Assembly: GCA_009746045.1 (NCBI GenBank)
Contig: RPFO01000026.1
Coordinates: forward strand, 4,886,649-4,950,648
Direction: 5' to 3'
DNA length: 64,000 nt
Source: Mesostigma viride
Lineage: Eukaryota; Streptophyta; Mesostigmatophyceae; Mesostigmatales; Mesostigmataceae
Below the pieces are notes generated by a model. It was not told the origin of the DNA. It ran no database searches and saw only the letters and a list, made by a program, of their open reading frames with translations. Every line of letters begins with the position of its first letter. Positions within the stretch are counted from its first letter, which is position 1. Shown in pieces: positions 35,829 to 46,739 of this stretch. Position numbers and translations under genes: made by a program.

Positions 35829-37527
35829 CCCCTAAATGGTCTGGCTGCCGATTTTCCGCCTAAAACTGAGTTACAGCCGACACGTCGGCCCCTTCTCGGG
35901 GGACCAAATGCCGCGAAAACTATCGAGAATTAGGAAAAGTTTAGCTGAGAAGATCGAAAGTTTATAATTTTCCTCACAGCATGGTACTAGGGTTTGCATA
36001 CTTCTGACAAAGTTATAGAGGTGTTCTGGCCGGTCAAAGTACAAGGGGTCAGGGTACTTTTTCACGTACAACGTGCATTCCGGGAAACGACGACCTGGCC
36101 ATGGCGGCTTGCGCCCACGCATGGCATTTACGTTTTCGTTCGAATTTTCTGACCAAACTCAGGAAATTGATTTTATACGTCCTAAAGATGATACAGGCCA
36201 ATTTTTGGTTCTCGGGAATGCCATTTGATAGGTGTCGGCAGCGTTCTTGCTGGAAAAAACTGCGATCAGGCCGGACGATAGAAACGTTGACAGCAATACC
36301 TTTCCGGCGTATTTTAAAGGATATATTGGTTTCTTTGTACTTTTTATGATACATGGTAGTCGTAAACGTGCAAGGGTGGCCAGAAATCGCCGAATCCAGC
36401 GACCATGCTGCACAACTTTGGTGTGCCGAAATGCGCCATTTTGCGGCCACTGCCTGGGCCAAGGTAACGCCATCCATGCCTGGTAAAGCTTAAGCATCGT
36501 TTTCCTATCGATGTTTGACGTTTATATATACGTTCTAGCTTGTGTAGCACATTCTTTTTGCATTATTCATGCTCTTTCTTGACCATGGCCTGGCCCCTTT
36601 CTAAAACACCCTTCTTAGATGCTTCCCTCAGTCAGTTGACCTGCCACAGGGTGATGGTGATAAGTTTTAGAGGCTGTATGGGTTTGAATACCTCCATATA
36701 TGTTTGTTATACATTTCCCACACACATATTGCATGAGTGTGAGGCAGTTGGCTGGTCTCTGTGGCATCATCAAGCATGTAACCGGTGAGTAGAAGCTTCC
36801 CATTGTCAGCATGTGCCACCAGGTGTGCTGGCCATCACCTGGCAAGCTATAGCAGCTTAGGCCTAGTTTATCCTTGCTAGGGCAAGCTGAAATAGGCTTA
36901 AAATCACTAGTTTGTTGGTGGCTGCCTCCTAGAATGCATGCCTTGCGTAGGGTATCCGTCCCACGTTACCTACGTGCATGGACAAGGTGGCACCAGCACA
37001 TAGGTGCCATGTAAGGGCAGTGTGATGATGCAGTTATGTTTCCCCATCATTGTGGAAGGGAAATGTATTGTGTGGCATGGTTGGGGGCCATATTAGTAGG
37101 TATTAGTAGGTAGTATGCCCACTCCTACCCCCTTGGTTGCTTTTTACCAACGGTACCCCTATGGGCTGTACTGGGTGTAACTGCTGGTATACCCACCCAA
37201 ATGATGACCCCAATGGCTCAAACTGTTCAGCAACTAATTGTTTATCATCCCTGAAGTGGTAGGTGCCTAGCTCTTACAACATAACTCAAAATGCACATTC
37301 TACCAAAAATGAAAACGCTCGTCTTGACCCCCCTGACTTTGACGGCAGTTATACATGGCCTACCCTGCATATATGTAAGGTTGTGATATACCAACCCGAA
37401 GGGCAACTCATGGACATGCTTGGCCCCCAAGGACAGCCATTGGATATGGGTGGGTTGGATGGCATCTGGTTTGCAAAATTGTGAAGTTACAGCCGATGCA
37501 TCGGCAGTATTTCTGCCCATTTAGGGG
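35829..37527 (+). mobile_element. 1.7-kb TTAA family copy C
   Basis: 1699 bp, the same length as copy B and almost identical to it, flanked by TTAA (35825-35828 and 37528-37531). No transposase is encoded. High identity among copies B, C and D points to recent mobilisation by an enzyme supplied elsewhere. Confidence 0.9.
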
Positions 37528-37531
37528 TTAA

Positions 37532-38368
37532 ATCAAAAGTAGCTGGCCATCAATTGACATTCATTTACTCACAGTTTGGTCACCCCTTGGGGGTTGTTGC
37601 CGTTGCAAGTAACTCCAGACCAGGAATTCATGCATGGGTCAGAGCTATCCCATGAACTTAACCAAGAGTCTGTGTTGGTTAGCGAGGCCTTCAAGTCACG
37701 CAGGGCCTGTGCTTGCGTGGCTGGAAGCAGCACGTATCACAAGTCCACGCATACACAACAACAGACGCACATACATCAAATCAACTAGTATAGCATTATT
37801 ATTAGGTCAAATAAATACATATGCTGCTAGTGGAAATTAATATAAGTGAAAAAAATGCTTGGCACGGCATGGACACCTAGTCCAGGGGATATACATGGCA
37901 CAGGTGATGTCCATGACAGTTGTGTGCAAATATATATGTATATATATTTTTTACTAGCAAGAACTTCACATGTGGAGCACCACTGCACTGGAGTATAGTA
38001 CCCCGGCAGTAGTACAGGAGGTTGATAAGGGTCACAGGCGAAAACCATGCTGTCAGAGTGGAAACAACTATATTAGGAGGTCACATGCAGTGGCGAGGGT
38101 CGAGGGAATTAGAAAAAGGGGGGTGAATCTTGGAAGTTGTGGAGAGGAAAGCAGTTGCAGTAGTTTGGCAGCTAGGAACTTCATAGCTAGCGCTTGCAAC
38201 CTAATGCTGAGGCAAAATAACTACAAGTGCTGACATCCTCACACACTGGTACACAATATGTGCACAGTTACATGGATTACGGCATATGTACACTATGGTC
38301 ATGCGGTCAAGTACTACTAACATCCTAAGTCATGCTTTAACAAGTTGATCTACATACCCACCAGTGTA
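37532..38368. other. non-coding spacer between copies C and D
   Basis: No recognised gene. Small frames only, with an AT microsatellite at 37930-37955. Confidence 0.4.
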
Positions 38369-38372
38369 TTAA

Positions 38373-40076
38373 CCCCTAAATGGTCTGGCTGCCGATTTTC
38401 CGCCTAAAACTGAGTTACAGCCGACACGTCGGCCCCTTCTCGGGGGACCAAATGCCGCGAAAACTATTGAGAATTAGGAAAAGTTTAGCTGAGAAGATCG
38501 AAAGTTTATAATTTTCCTCACAGCATGGTACTAGGGTTTGCATACTTCTGACAAAGTTATAGTCTGAGGTGTTCTGGCTGGTCAAAGTACAAGGGGTCAG
38601 GGTACTTTTTCACGTACAACGTGCATTCCGGAAAACGACAACCAGGCCATGGCGGCTTGCGCCCACGCATGGCATTTACCTTTTCGTTTGAATTTTCTGA
38701 CCAAACTCAGGGAATTGATTTTATACGTCGTAAAGATGATACAGGCCAATTTTTGGTTCGCGGGAATGCCATTTGATAGGTGTCGGCAGCGTTCTTGCTG
38801 GAAAAAACTGCGATCAGGCCGGACGATAGAAACGTTGACAGCAATACCTTTCCGGCGTATTTTAAAGGATATATCAGTTTCTTTTTACTTTTTATGATGA
38901 TTTGTAGTCGTAAGCGTGCAAGGGTGGCCAGAAATCGTCGAATCTAGCGACCATGCTGCACAACTTTGGTGTGCCGAAATGCGCCATTTTGCGGCCACCG
39001 CCTGGGCCAAGGTAATGCCAGCCATGCCAGGTAAAGCTGAGTTATCGTTTTCTTGTCGATGTTTGACGTTTATATATACGTTCTAGCTTGTGTAGCACAT
39101 TCTTTCTTCATTATTCATGCTCTTTCTTGACCATGGCCTGGCCCCTTCCTAAAACACCCTTCTTAGATGCTTCCCTCAGTCAGTTGACCTGCCATAGTGT
39201 GATGGTGATAAGTTTTAGAGGCTGTATGGGTTTGAATACCTCCATATATGTTTGTTATACATTTCCCACACACATATTGCATGAGTGTGAGGCAGTTGGC
39301 TGGTCTCTGTGGCATCATCAAGCATGTACCCGGTGAGTAGAAGCTTCCCATTGTCAGCATGTGCCACCAGGTGTGCTGGCCATCACCTGGCAAGCTATAG
39401 CAGCTTAGGCCTAGGTTATCCTTGCTAGGGCAAGCTGAAATAGGTTTAAAATCACTAGTTTGTTGGTGGCTGCCTCCTAGAATGCATGCCTTGCGTAGGG
39501 TGTCCGTACCACGTTACCTACGTGCATGGACAAGGTGGCACCAGCACATAGGTGCCATGTAAGAGCAGTGTGATGATGCAGTTATGTTTCCCCATCATTG
39601 TGGAAGGGAAATGTATTGTGTGGCATGGTTGGGGGCCATTTTTCGTAGGTATTAGTAGGTAGTATGCCCACCCCTACCCCCTTGGTTGCTTTTTACCAAC
39701 GGTACCCCTATGGGCTGTACTGGGTGTAACTGCTGGTATACCCACCCAAATGATGACCCCAATGGCTCAAACTGTTCAGCAACTAATTGTTTATCATCCC
39801 TGAAGTGGTAGGTGCCTAGCTCTTACAACATAATTCAAAATGCACATTCTACCAAAAATGAAAACGCTCGTCTTGACCCCCCTGACTTTGACGGCAGTTA
39901 TACATGGCCTACCCTGCATATATGTAAGGTTGTGATATACCAACCCGAAGGGCAACTCATGGACATGCTTGGCCCCCAAGGACAGCCATTGGATATGGGT
40001 GGGTTGGATGGCATCTGATTTGCAAAATTGTGAAGTTACAGCCGATGCATCGGCAGTATTTCTGCCCATTTAGGGG
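38373..40076 (+). mobile_element. 1.7-kb TTAA family copy D
   Basis: 1704 bp, flanked by TTAA (38369-38372 and 40077-40080). It has the same ends as copies B and C. It carries four extra bases (ATAGTCTGAGG versus ATAGAGG) near 38562, and a few substitutions. Confidence 0.9.
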
Positions 40077-40080
40077 TTAA

Positions 40081-41829
40081 GTGATAAAGTGATACAGTTC
40101 TATCACATGACAGCTGACAACCTGAGCACAGCGATGATATTCAGTGCCATAAGGGACGGATCATAATTGAACAGACTTAATCAACCCTGATCTTACTAGT
40201 TCTGAGCAAGCCAGTGACGTACGCTACCAACTTCCTCATGTCGTTCGACCGACATGGAAGAGGTGGTGTATTGTGGTACCTGACTGATGATCCTGGGGGA
40301 CGGGACGGCAGCCAAAGCAAATTGAGCACCAATCGGCATCACCATGCTGTGGAAAAAAAGGCTTAGAAAAGGATGCGGGGCATTATTAGAATGCCGGGCT
40401 CTGTGGTTACAGTCTGGGTAGAGGACGCCAACCAAACTTATAGCCTCCCAAGATATGTGATCATTTCAAGGCGCACTGTTGACTCTTGCACACATCACTT
40501 GGTTGGTATTTTGACTATATTAAACTCTATACTAATCTTTCTCAATCATTGGCCGCATTTCCTGACCACAAGGACCCCTCAAAAAGACCCAAAAAGTACG
40601 AAAATGGCCGGAGATAAGCCACAGGAAGGCCCGGGAGGTTTTTTATATGCTTAGATATCCATGTTGTTATGTACGCCGTACGGTTCGAATAAAATACTTC
40701 TGTACGCGTAGTTTACGCAGCGGATAAAATACGCGACTTGGACTTAGATTTTGGGGGGGGACCACGCTACCAGCGGGCAGCGCGGCACCTAGGTTCTTTG
40801 GCGCGGCGTCTACTTCCCCGTCCGCCGGAAAAATGTTTGCTTTGGGCCTAGGGGCAAGGAATTAAAAGTTGGCTTGATCATGATGATGAAGTTGGGTGCA
40901 AGGTGCGCGGGCCACTTGTACTTGCGAGAGTGGTTAGCGAAATCAGCAACATAGCACTTGCGAGAGAAATGCAAACCATGCAAATGCTCGAATGTTAAAG
41001 ACGATGAGTTCATGATATTTTATTGTGGCGGAGAGTAGATGGTTCATAATATCTCTGCTATCTTTTTATGCCATCGGCATCCAGGGGATACTATGCATTT
41101 GTTGGTCACGCGGAATCAAATAGAATTCATGATAGCGGCAGTAAATGCGTGGTTCTGGGGGGGGTTCTGACTGTGAAGGAGGCATTAGTATTGATAGCAT
41201 CGGATTCTAAACAGAACGGGTGCTTTGTGCCAAATTCACAGCGATTTTTGGCAAGTAATTATTGAGGCGTGCACAGTTCGTGCCTGCCATTTTTATCATA
41301 GAAGAACGGCCGTTGTTGCTCGCCTGGGCGAGGGATCTACGATGTCAAGACCTGTATAGATTTGTGGCGAACGTGATCTGCTTTCAGTGCTTTCCTCTAC
41401 GAGCTTGTCGTTCGAAGTCTTTTGCAAGCGTTCTTTTTGGGCGTTCTTGTTGTGTGAGAGTGCCGCACCCTTTCTTCGCAGCGGCATCACAGCGCTCAGA
41501 AGCTGAGTGGCCGCCAGCGGATTCTTTACGGTTTTATCGGGCAGGGAAATGAGTGATTTAATTGCTGGTGATCATATTGGATATTACATTAATTCATGTG
41601 ACTGCATCTAGACAGTGAGCTGCCACCATTAGTTTACTTGAGCATGCCCTTGTTATGATGATGTGACAACACTAAAATGTGCTTAGCCAACCATGGCTGA
41701 CATGGTTGACTGCATGCTTGAAGCCATGTATACCATGAAACTTCTTACTAATTACTATCGATGCAAGTGTTTTCCACGTGGATGCGCGCCCAAAACCACT
41801 TCAGTTAGAAACCCCGTCGCGTATTTTAA
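40081..41829. other. mostly non-coding; relic resembling a hAT left arm at 40680-40810
   Basis: At 40680-40810 the words AATACGCGACTTGGACTTAGA and GCGCGGCGTCTAC parallel the left arm of the hAT element at 9880-9972, so a diverged relative is likely. Frames of 60-96 codons downstream have no known domain. The stretch ends at the TTAA (41826-41829) used by the piggyBac element. Confidence 0.45.
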
Positions 41830-41845
41830 CCCATAGTCCGGAAAC

Positions 41846-41865
41846 AGTGCGATATATCGCACTGT
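41846..41865. repeat. subterminal 20-bp palindrome of piggyBac element
   Basis: CAGTGCGATATATCGCACTG is a perfect palindrome close to the left terminus, a plausible transposase-binding site. Confidence 0.8.
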
Positions 41866-42077
41866 TTGACCCCCGGTGGCGCGGCGCTTAACTCCAGGAG
41901 CGCCGCGCCACCCGTGACGGATGTAAGTTGATCAGTGGATCCAGGAACATTCAACGAAGGTGCTGATATATGGGTTTCGGGGGTAATTTCGCCATATCCC
42001 AGTTGAAACAGCGTGCCATAGCTTAAGTATCACGTGACTTTTTGCGTAATTTTTGCTTTCGACGCGCGCGCCCGTTT

Positions 42078-44221
42078 ATGTCTGCTGCACTCCGTAAAAC
42101 TTGGAAAAATCGAGTTTTGCGCGTGCCTGGCGAGGTTTTCAAGACCCCAGATGTCACGTACACAGCCACTGTCACAAATGTCAGGCACGGGGGGGGCAGG
42201 GCTGACTATTCAGTCGAGCTTCTTTTCGATGATGATGGCGAGCACCACTGGTTCGAGATGGCAGTGGTCACAGAGTGGTGGGCAAGCCAAGGCTACCGCA
42301 ATTTTAGGGAGGAAGGCGACAATACCGACAGTTGCAGCCAGGCGGAATCTAGTTCCGGAACTGACAGTACCAGCAGTGACGAAGGAAATGCACAAGATAG
42401 TTCCAACACTAACGATGGAAACGATGCTGATGACGATGACGATGGCGACGACGAGCCTCGACCAAAACGCGGCCGACCTCCTGGCTCTCGTGGACGGGGG
42501 GCAGGCTCCCGAGTCGGGGCAGGGCCGGGGGGCCAGGCGGTCCGGAATGGCCAAGAAGCCAGCAACTTTGACTGGGGAAACGTCCATCTTGACAAGCCAC
42601 CTGCGGAAGACATCGCCCCTGCCTCGATGAGACTCAGATGCGAGAAATTTACCGCCATTGATTACTTCTGAACTCGCTGGTGACCCTGGAATTCATCCGC
42701 CAGATTGCGGGCTGGACAAACGAGAAGGCTGCCCAGCGTCGTGCCAAGCTTGATGAGGATAACAAGCAAGGGAGGCGCTGGAAGGATGTGACAGAATCAG
42801 ATATCCTTCGTTTCATTTCTTGCCTGCTCATCATGTGCATTCATTGGCATAGGGCCCGGGCATATGCTACTTATTGGGATAATGACCCTCTGGTTGGCAA
42901 TGCTTCCATCAAGCTCATCATGTCTCTCTTTACATTTGAGAATATCCTTCGCAACATCATGGCTAGGAATCCCACCGATGCGAGGCCAAGCAAGCATGAG
43001 GAGGGGTATGATCCGCTGTGGCACGTGAGGGTATTGTTCGAGCACGTGCAGGTGAAGCTGCTGCACAACTTTCAGCCCAGCGGGGTAGTGGCAGGTGATG
43101 AGAGCATGTGCTTTGACAGGGGCAAGAACCCCGTGCGGCAGTATATGAAGGACAAGCCTTCACGTAGTAGGTGGGGCACCAAGCATTGGGCACTAGCATG
43201 TGGGAGCACGGGCATTCTCATTTGCTTCATCCCTTACCTGGGCAAGGGGCAGTGGCCGATAGGCGCACCCTTGGAGGAGGACATGGACTTCTATGTGAAG
43301 GGCGGAGGCTTTGGGGCAGCATGCGTGGCTAGTATGGTGCACTTGTGCCATCATATCTTGCATGCCGAAACCACGGTGGTCGCAGACAACTTCTTTAGCA
43401 GCGCCAAGCTTGTTGAGTGGCTGGCAGAGAAGGGGTACACCTTTGTGGGCACTGTCAGGCGTGATCGCACGTGCTATCCCCGTGACATCAACATCACCGA
43501 GGCGGAGGCCAAGAGCAGGGGCATGACGCGGGGTGGCATGTTGCATAGGATGCGTGCTCTGCCATGTGGCATGTTGTCACTGCCCTCACCTACGTGGACA
43601 GCAAGATGGTCCGCTTCTACAGCTCACGCCATGGCAGCCCTGCCGAGGACGTACCCCGTGGTGCAGAAGGAGCGGTGGAACAAGGGCAAGGGAGAGTACG
43701 AGATGGTGGACATTCCTGAGATCAAGGAATTCTATGACACGTACAAGAGTGGGGTGGATAGGGTTGACCAGGTGGCAGCGAACCACCACTTCGAGATAGT
43801 AACCAAGCGCCCATGGCAGCGCAACTTCTTTTGGATACTGAATACTGAGGTGGTGACCGCTTACAACTATCAGCAAGTGGCCTTCCCGGACAAAGGACCA
43901 TTCAGCCAGAGGGAGTTCAGGGCTGCCTTGGCCAGGGAGCTGTTAGAGAAGGCAGAAGAACTGGATTCCAAGCGTAGGGAAAGCACGCTGGGCCGCAAGG
44001 GCCGGTGCTGGAGAAGGCCCTTTGGCGTCTTTGCCGAGGCTGCCAGCCATACACCGTGGGTGTCTGACACGCTGAACAGGTGTGCTGCATGCAAGGCGAA
44101 CAGCAACATCAAGAGCAAGTGTAAAGAATGTGATGTGCACCTGCACGCCGAGCCCGGCTGCTGGGAGCACTGGCATATGGCACGCCAGGGCAATTTTGAG
44201 CGCTGCCGGGGTGATGAGTAG
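42078..44221 (+). pseudogene. piggyBac transposase, broken by frameshifts
   Basis: The start is ATG 42078 (MSAALRKTW). The N-terminal part is acidic (Asp/Ser/Asn-rich) and ends in an AT-hook-like KRGRPPGSRGRG. After YF at 42668 the frame shifts by one base into the frame that carries the DDE domain (42680-44221). Counting from 42680, the three catalytic aspartates are all present: Asp140 (VVAGDESMCF), Asp236 (VVADNFFSS) and Asp360 (SGVDRVDQ). A C-terminal Cys/His-rich region (CAACKANSNIKSKCKEC) matches the piggyBac zinc domain. About 35 codons at 43551-43655 are read out of frame between two compensating indels. Length is about 710 codons, near the family norm. Confidence 0.88.
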
Positions 44222-44725
44222 CGGCTTGTAGTATTGTCTTCCATGTTTTTTCCATGCTGGGTGCTCATATATTGACATAGGACATGAGTTTCCATCAAAT
44301 AAGTTATAATGGGTTGACAGTGCTTTTTTCCTGTTTTTGGCTGGCGATACCCATGTGTCAATATGAGCGTGGTGCACTCAATAAAATGCAATTCTGACTG
44401 AACATACCTTGTGTCATGATACCTAAACTATCTATTGACATTGTCCAACCCCAGAATAATTTTTTAGAACCCTCCCTGCAGGGGTAAACTACTAAGGTGA
44501 TTTCCCTTGCCTGAAAATGATCGTCTTTTGGCCAACTTTGACATTAAATATCTTGCAAACCACTTTATAAAGTCATGATATTATTGCATATTCTGAAAGC
44601 CCTTGAAGTGTAGATATTCCTAGCACCTTGGTTGGGGGTATTTGGAGTTGTGGTCTATGAGTTATGATTTTTTTCATTTTCAGGGGTCAAAAAATGCCAA
44701 AAACCCATTCCCGGACAATGGTTAA

Positions 44726-45280
44726 GCCCGCCTATTTTAAACCCCCCACATATATACTCGTATTTTAAACAAACCCCGTTTAAAATACCCCGTACCCGTA
44801 CATAACAACATGCATGGTTAGATATAGTCATAATATCCTAACACCTATACAAATCGAACTAGATGATCGTTTGTCGGATACTTAGCTAGCGGGAGTACCA
44901 CCGATAATTGTGATGCAAAAATCACCATTCGGGCATACTCGGGAGATCTCCGGAGAGGGAGGGACGAATCACAGATACACAGGCAAGCCGTCAGCTAGGC
45001 GCGCGGCCGCTTCAGCGGCCTCCTCTCGGCAAAGTGCAGCGAAGGAGCACGTTACTTCAAGCCTCTCCGGATCAGCGCAGCGATCGAAGGAGCATGTTAC
45101 TGCTAGGGAAAAGGGACAGAAGGAATCTCACGCCACGGGCGATGGGACCGGGGACACTAGCCACGAGCTGCTCTTTCCACGGGAAATTTCAGCAAGGGGC
45201 GGAAGGAATCTCAGGCGACGGGTGATGGACAAACGGGCAACTACCTAGCAACGGGCAATTTCAGCAGGCCACTGAAAGGA
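44726..45280. other. non-coding spacer
   Basis: TATTTTAAA-rich DNA immediately right of the piggyBac target, then a GC-richer segment with no recognisable protein (a 112-codon frame at 44910-45248 has no domain). Confidence 0.4.
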
Positions 45281-45289
45281 ATTTCAACG

Positions 45290-45570
45290 GGCCACTACGT
45301 ACTCTGACTAGCCAGGAGCCACCGGGCCGATAGCCAGTACCGGGCCACGGGCGACGCGAAGGGCCACGGGCACCGGGCCAGGGACGAAAGGAGTTTCAGC
45401 TGGCCACTCCTCCCACTAGCCAGCTGGCCACTCCTCCCACTAGCCAGTACAGTAGCCCTACGCCACCAGGCCACTAGCCAGTACCGGGCCACGGGCGACG
45501 CGACTGGCCACGGGCACCGGGTGACGGGCACCGGGCCACGGGCACCGGGCCACGGGCACGGGCACGGGAA
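45290..45570. repeat. GGGCCACGGGCACC minisatellite
   Basis: Irregular tandem units of GGGCCACGGGCACC and CCAGTACCGGGCCACGGGCG, plus two adjacent copies of GGCCACTCCTCCCACTAGCC. The plus strand is G-rich in runs of three. Open frames on both strands here are repeat artefacts. Confidence 0.85.
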
Positions 45571-45860
45571 TTTAGATTCTGCACAGCCGGACTTGAATAT
45601 GAGTCTCCAATAGTAGAGTCTAAAATAGTAGGGGGGTTGGCCCCCGCGGGGGCTACTTGTATGCAATAATTGCTACTAGTATATACTGCATGCACGGGGG
45701 TTACTGTACTGACAGTAGCAGTGTTTAAATAATATTTAGCAGTACTAGTGCACTAATATAACAACTAGTGCTAACAACGTTATCACGTGACAAAATTTGT
45801 TAGCAGCAATATTGGTCGCATAACGCGTTTGGTGCAGAACAAGACTACATATAACGTTAC

Positions 45861-46110
45861 CTATTGTTGGAGGCGTCAGAAGATTGCGACCCATCCGCGA
45901 TGTAGGCGTCGACCAAGGCGCCTCGACCGTTAGTGGTTCTGCCCACTCAGAATGTCTGGTCGTGTCAAATTCCGGCACCTGATCATGGCCGTGATCCAGC
46001 TGCTCGACCAGCTTGTCCATGTGAGCAGCCAGTATCATCACTGGCGAAAACCCCAGAAAAATCAGCACGACTAGACCGTATTGCTGCGCCATTTTCATCG
46101 TAAAGTACAT
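45861..46110 (-). CDS. possible first exon of a secreted host protein
   Basis: From ATG 46110 (or the in-frame ATG at 46098) the frame opens with a signal-peptide-like segment (QYGLVVLIFLGFSPVMILAA) and a hydrophilic mature part. At 45861/45860 the sequence reads ATAG|GTAACG, a good splice donor, and coding character fades beyond it. No domain is recognised and no acceptor can be assigned. A second hydrophobic-start frame lies just upstream (46281-46478). Confidence 0.25.
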
Positions 46111-46280
46111 TTCTGACCCGATCCAGCTGCGCGGCTCATACGACGACGACGTCGACGTTTAGTTTCCAAATCCGTCCGATCCAGTTATTCCGCGCGCTGC
46201 GGTCGCAAGGCGCCACATGCATATGGGCGCGGCTAGCTTCAAGCTTCAAGCTGTCAACGGCAAAGAAGAGGCTTGGTTGC

Positions 46281-46478
46281 TCAGTGCAACAACGTCGCAA
46301 TCAGCCGGGTAGATCGACCGCATGCATCGATTGCGGTGTCCTCGATATTCGTCTCACAATTCCATGGTGTTAATGTGCGCTGTGTTGACGGCGACGCGAC
46401 GACGCTCGGTTCACTGGTTGACGATGCGTGGCTCATCGCCATGCCAACAGCCAACAGAGCCAAGAGCCCAAGATCCAC
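46281..46478 (-). CDS. small frame with signal-peptide-like start
   Basis: Begins MDLGLLALLAVGMAMSHA followed by a Ser/Thr-rich stretch. A GTGAGACG donor-like site lies after TPWN. It could be a secreted host exon or chance. No homologue is recognised. It is on the same strand as the candidate exon at 45861-46110. Confidence 0.2.
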   Translation of the reverse strand: MDLGLLALLAVGMAMSHASSTSEPSVVASPSTQRTLTPWNCETNIEDTAIDACGRSTRLIATLLH

Positions 46479-46489
46479 TAGGGTTGTGT

Positions 46490-46690
46490 CGAATCCTGGA
46501 TCGAATACATACCGAATATCACTCGATTACCGAATCGAATTTCGAATGTATTTGAATACGGCTGATGCCTCGCCGAACCGAATATATTCGGATTCGAATA
46601 CGGAGAAGGTGATCAGGAGTCGAATATATTCGATTCGAATACGTAAGGACCCACTATTCGACGAATATATTTCCGAATCGAGTACTACTG
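46490..46690. repeat. cluster of CGAATATATTCG-type palindromic words
   Basis: ATTCG and CGAAT words occur more than fifteen times in 200 bp, including GAATATATTC palindromes near 46578, 46622 and 46661. Self-complementary, non-coding, of unknown origin. Confidence 0.75.
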
Positions 46691-46739
46691 TAATATCAAC
46701 GTGCATGTCGAGCATGCTCCACCGTTAGCCTGAAATGGA

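Larger units (their letters stand above)
41830..44721 (+). mobile_element. piggyBac-superfamily DNA transposon with transposase gene
   Basis: 2892 bp, bounded by TTAA duplications (41826-41829 and 44722-44725). Imperfect inverted ends: CCCATAGTCCGGAAAC on the left, and the complement of CCATTGTCCGGGAATGGG on the right. A perfect CAGTGCGATATATCGCACTG palindrome lies 16 bp inside the left end. One transposase gene fills the interior. The small 1.7-kb TTAA elements have different ends (CCCCTAAATGG), so this copy is not obviously their source. Confidence 0.9.

Noticed and set aside
43870..44391. 173-codon minus-strand frame at the end of the piggyBac gene
   Set aside because: Shadow of the transposase Cys-rich C-terminus, which is the conserved reading.
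45295..45695. 123- and 73-codon minus-strand frames
   Set aside because: Built from the minisatellite unit (RGPVPVARCPW-type repeats); a repeat artefact.
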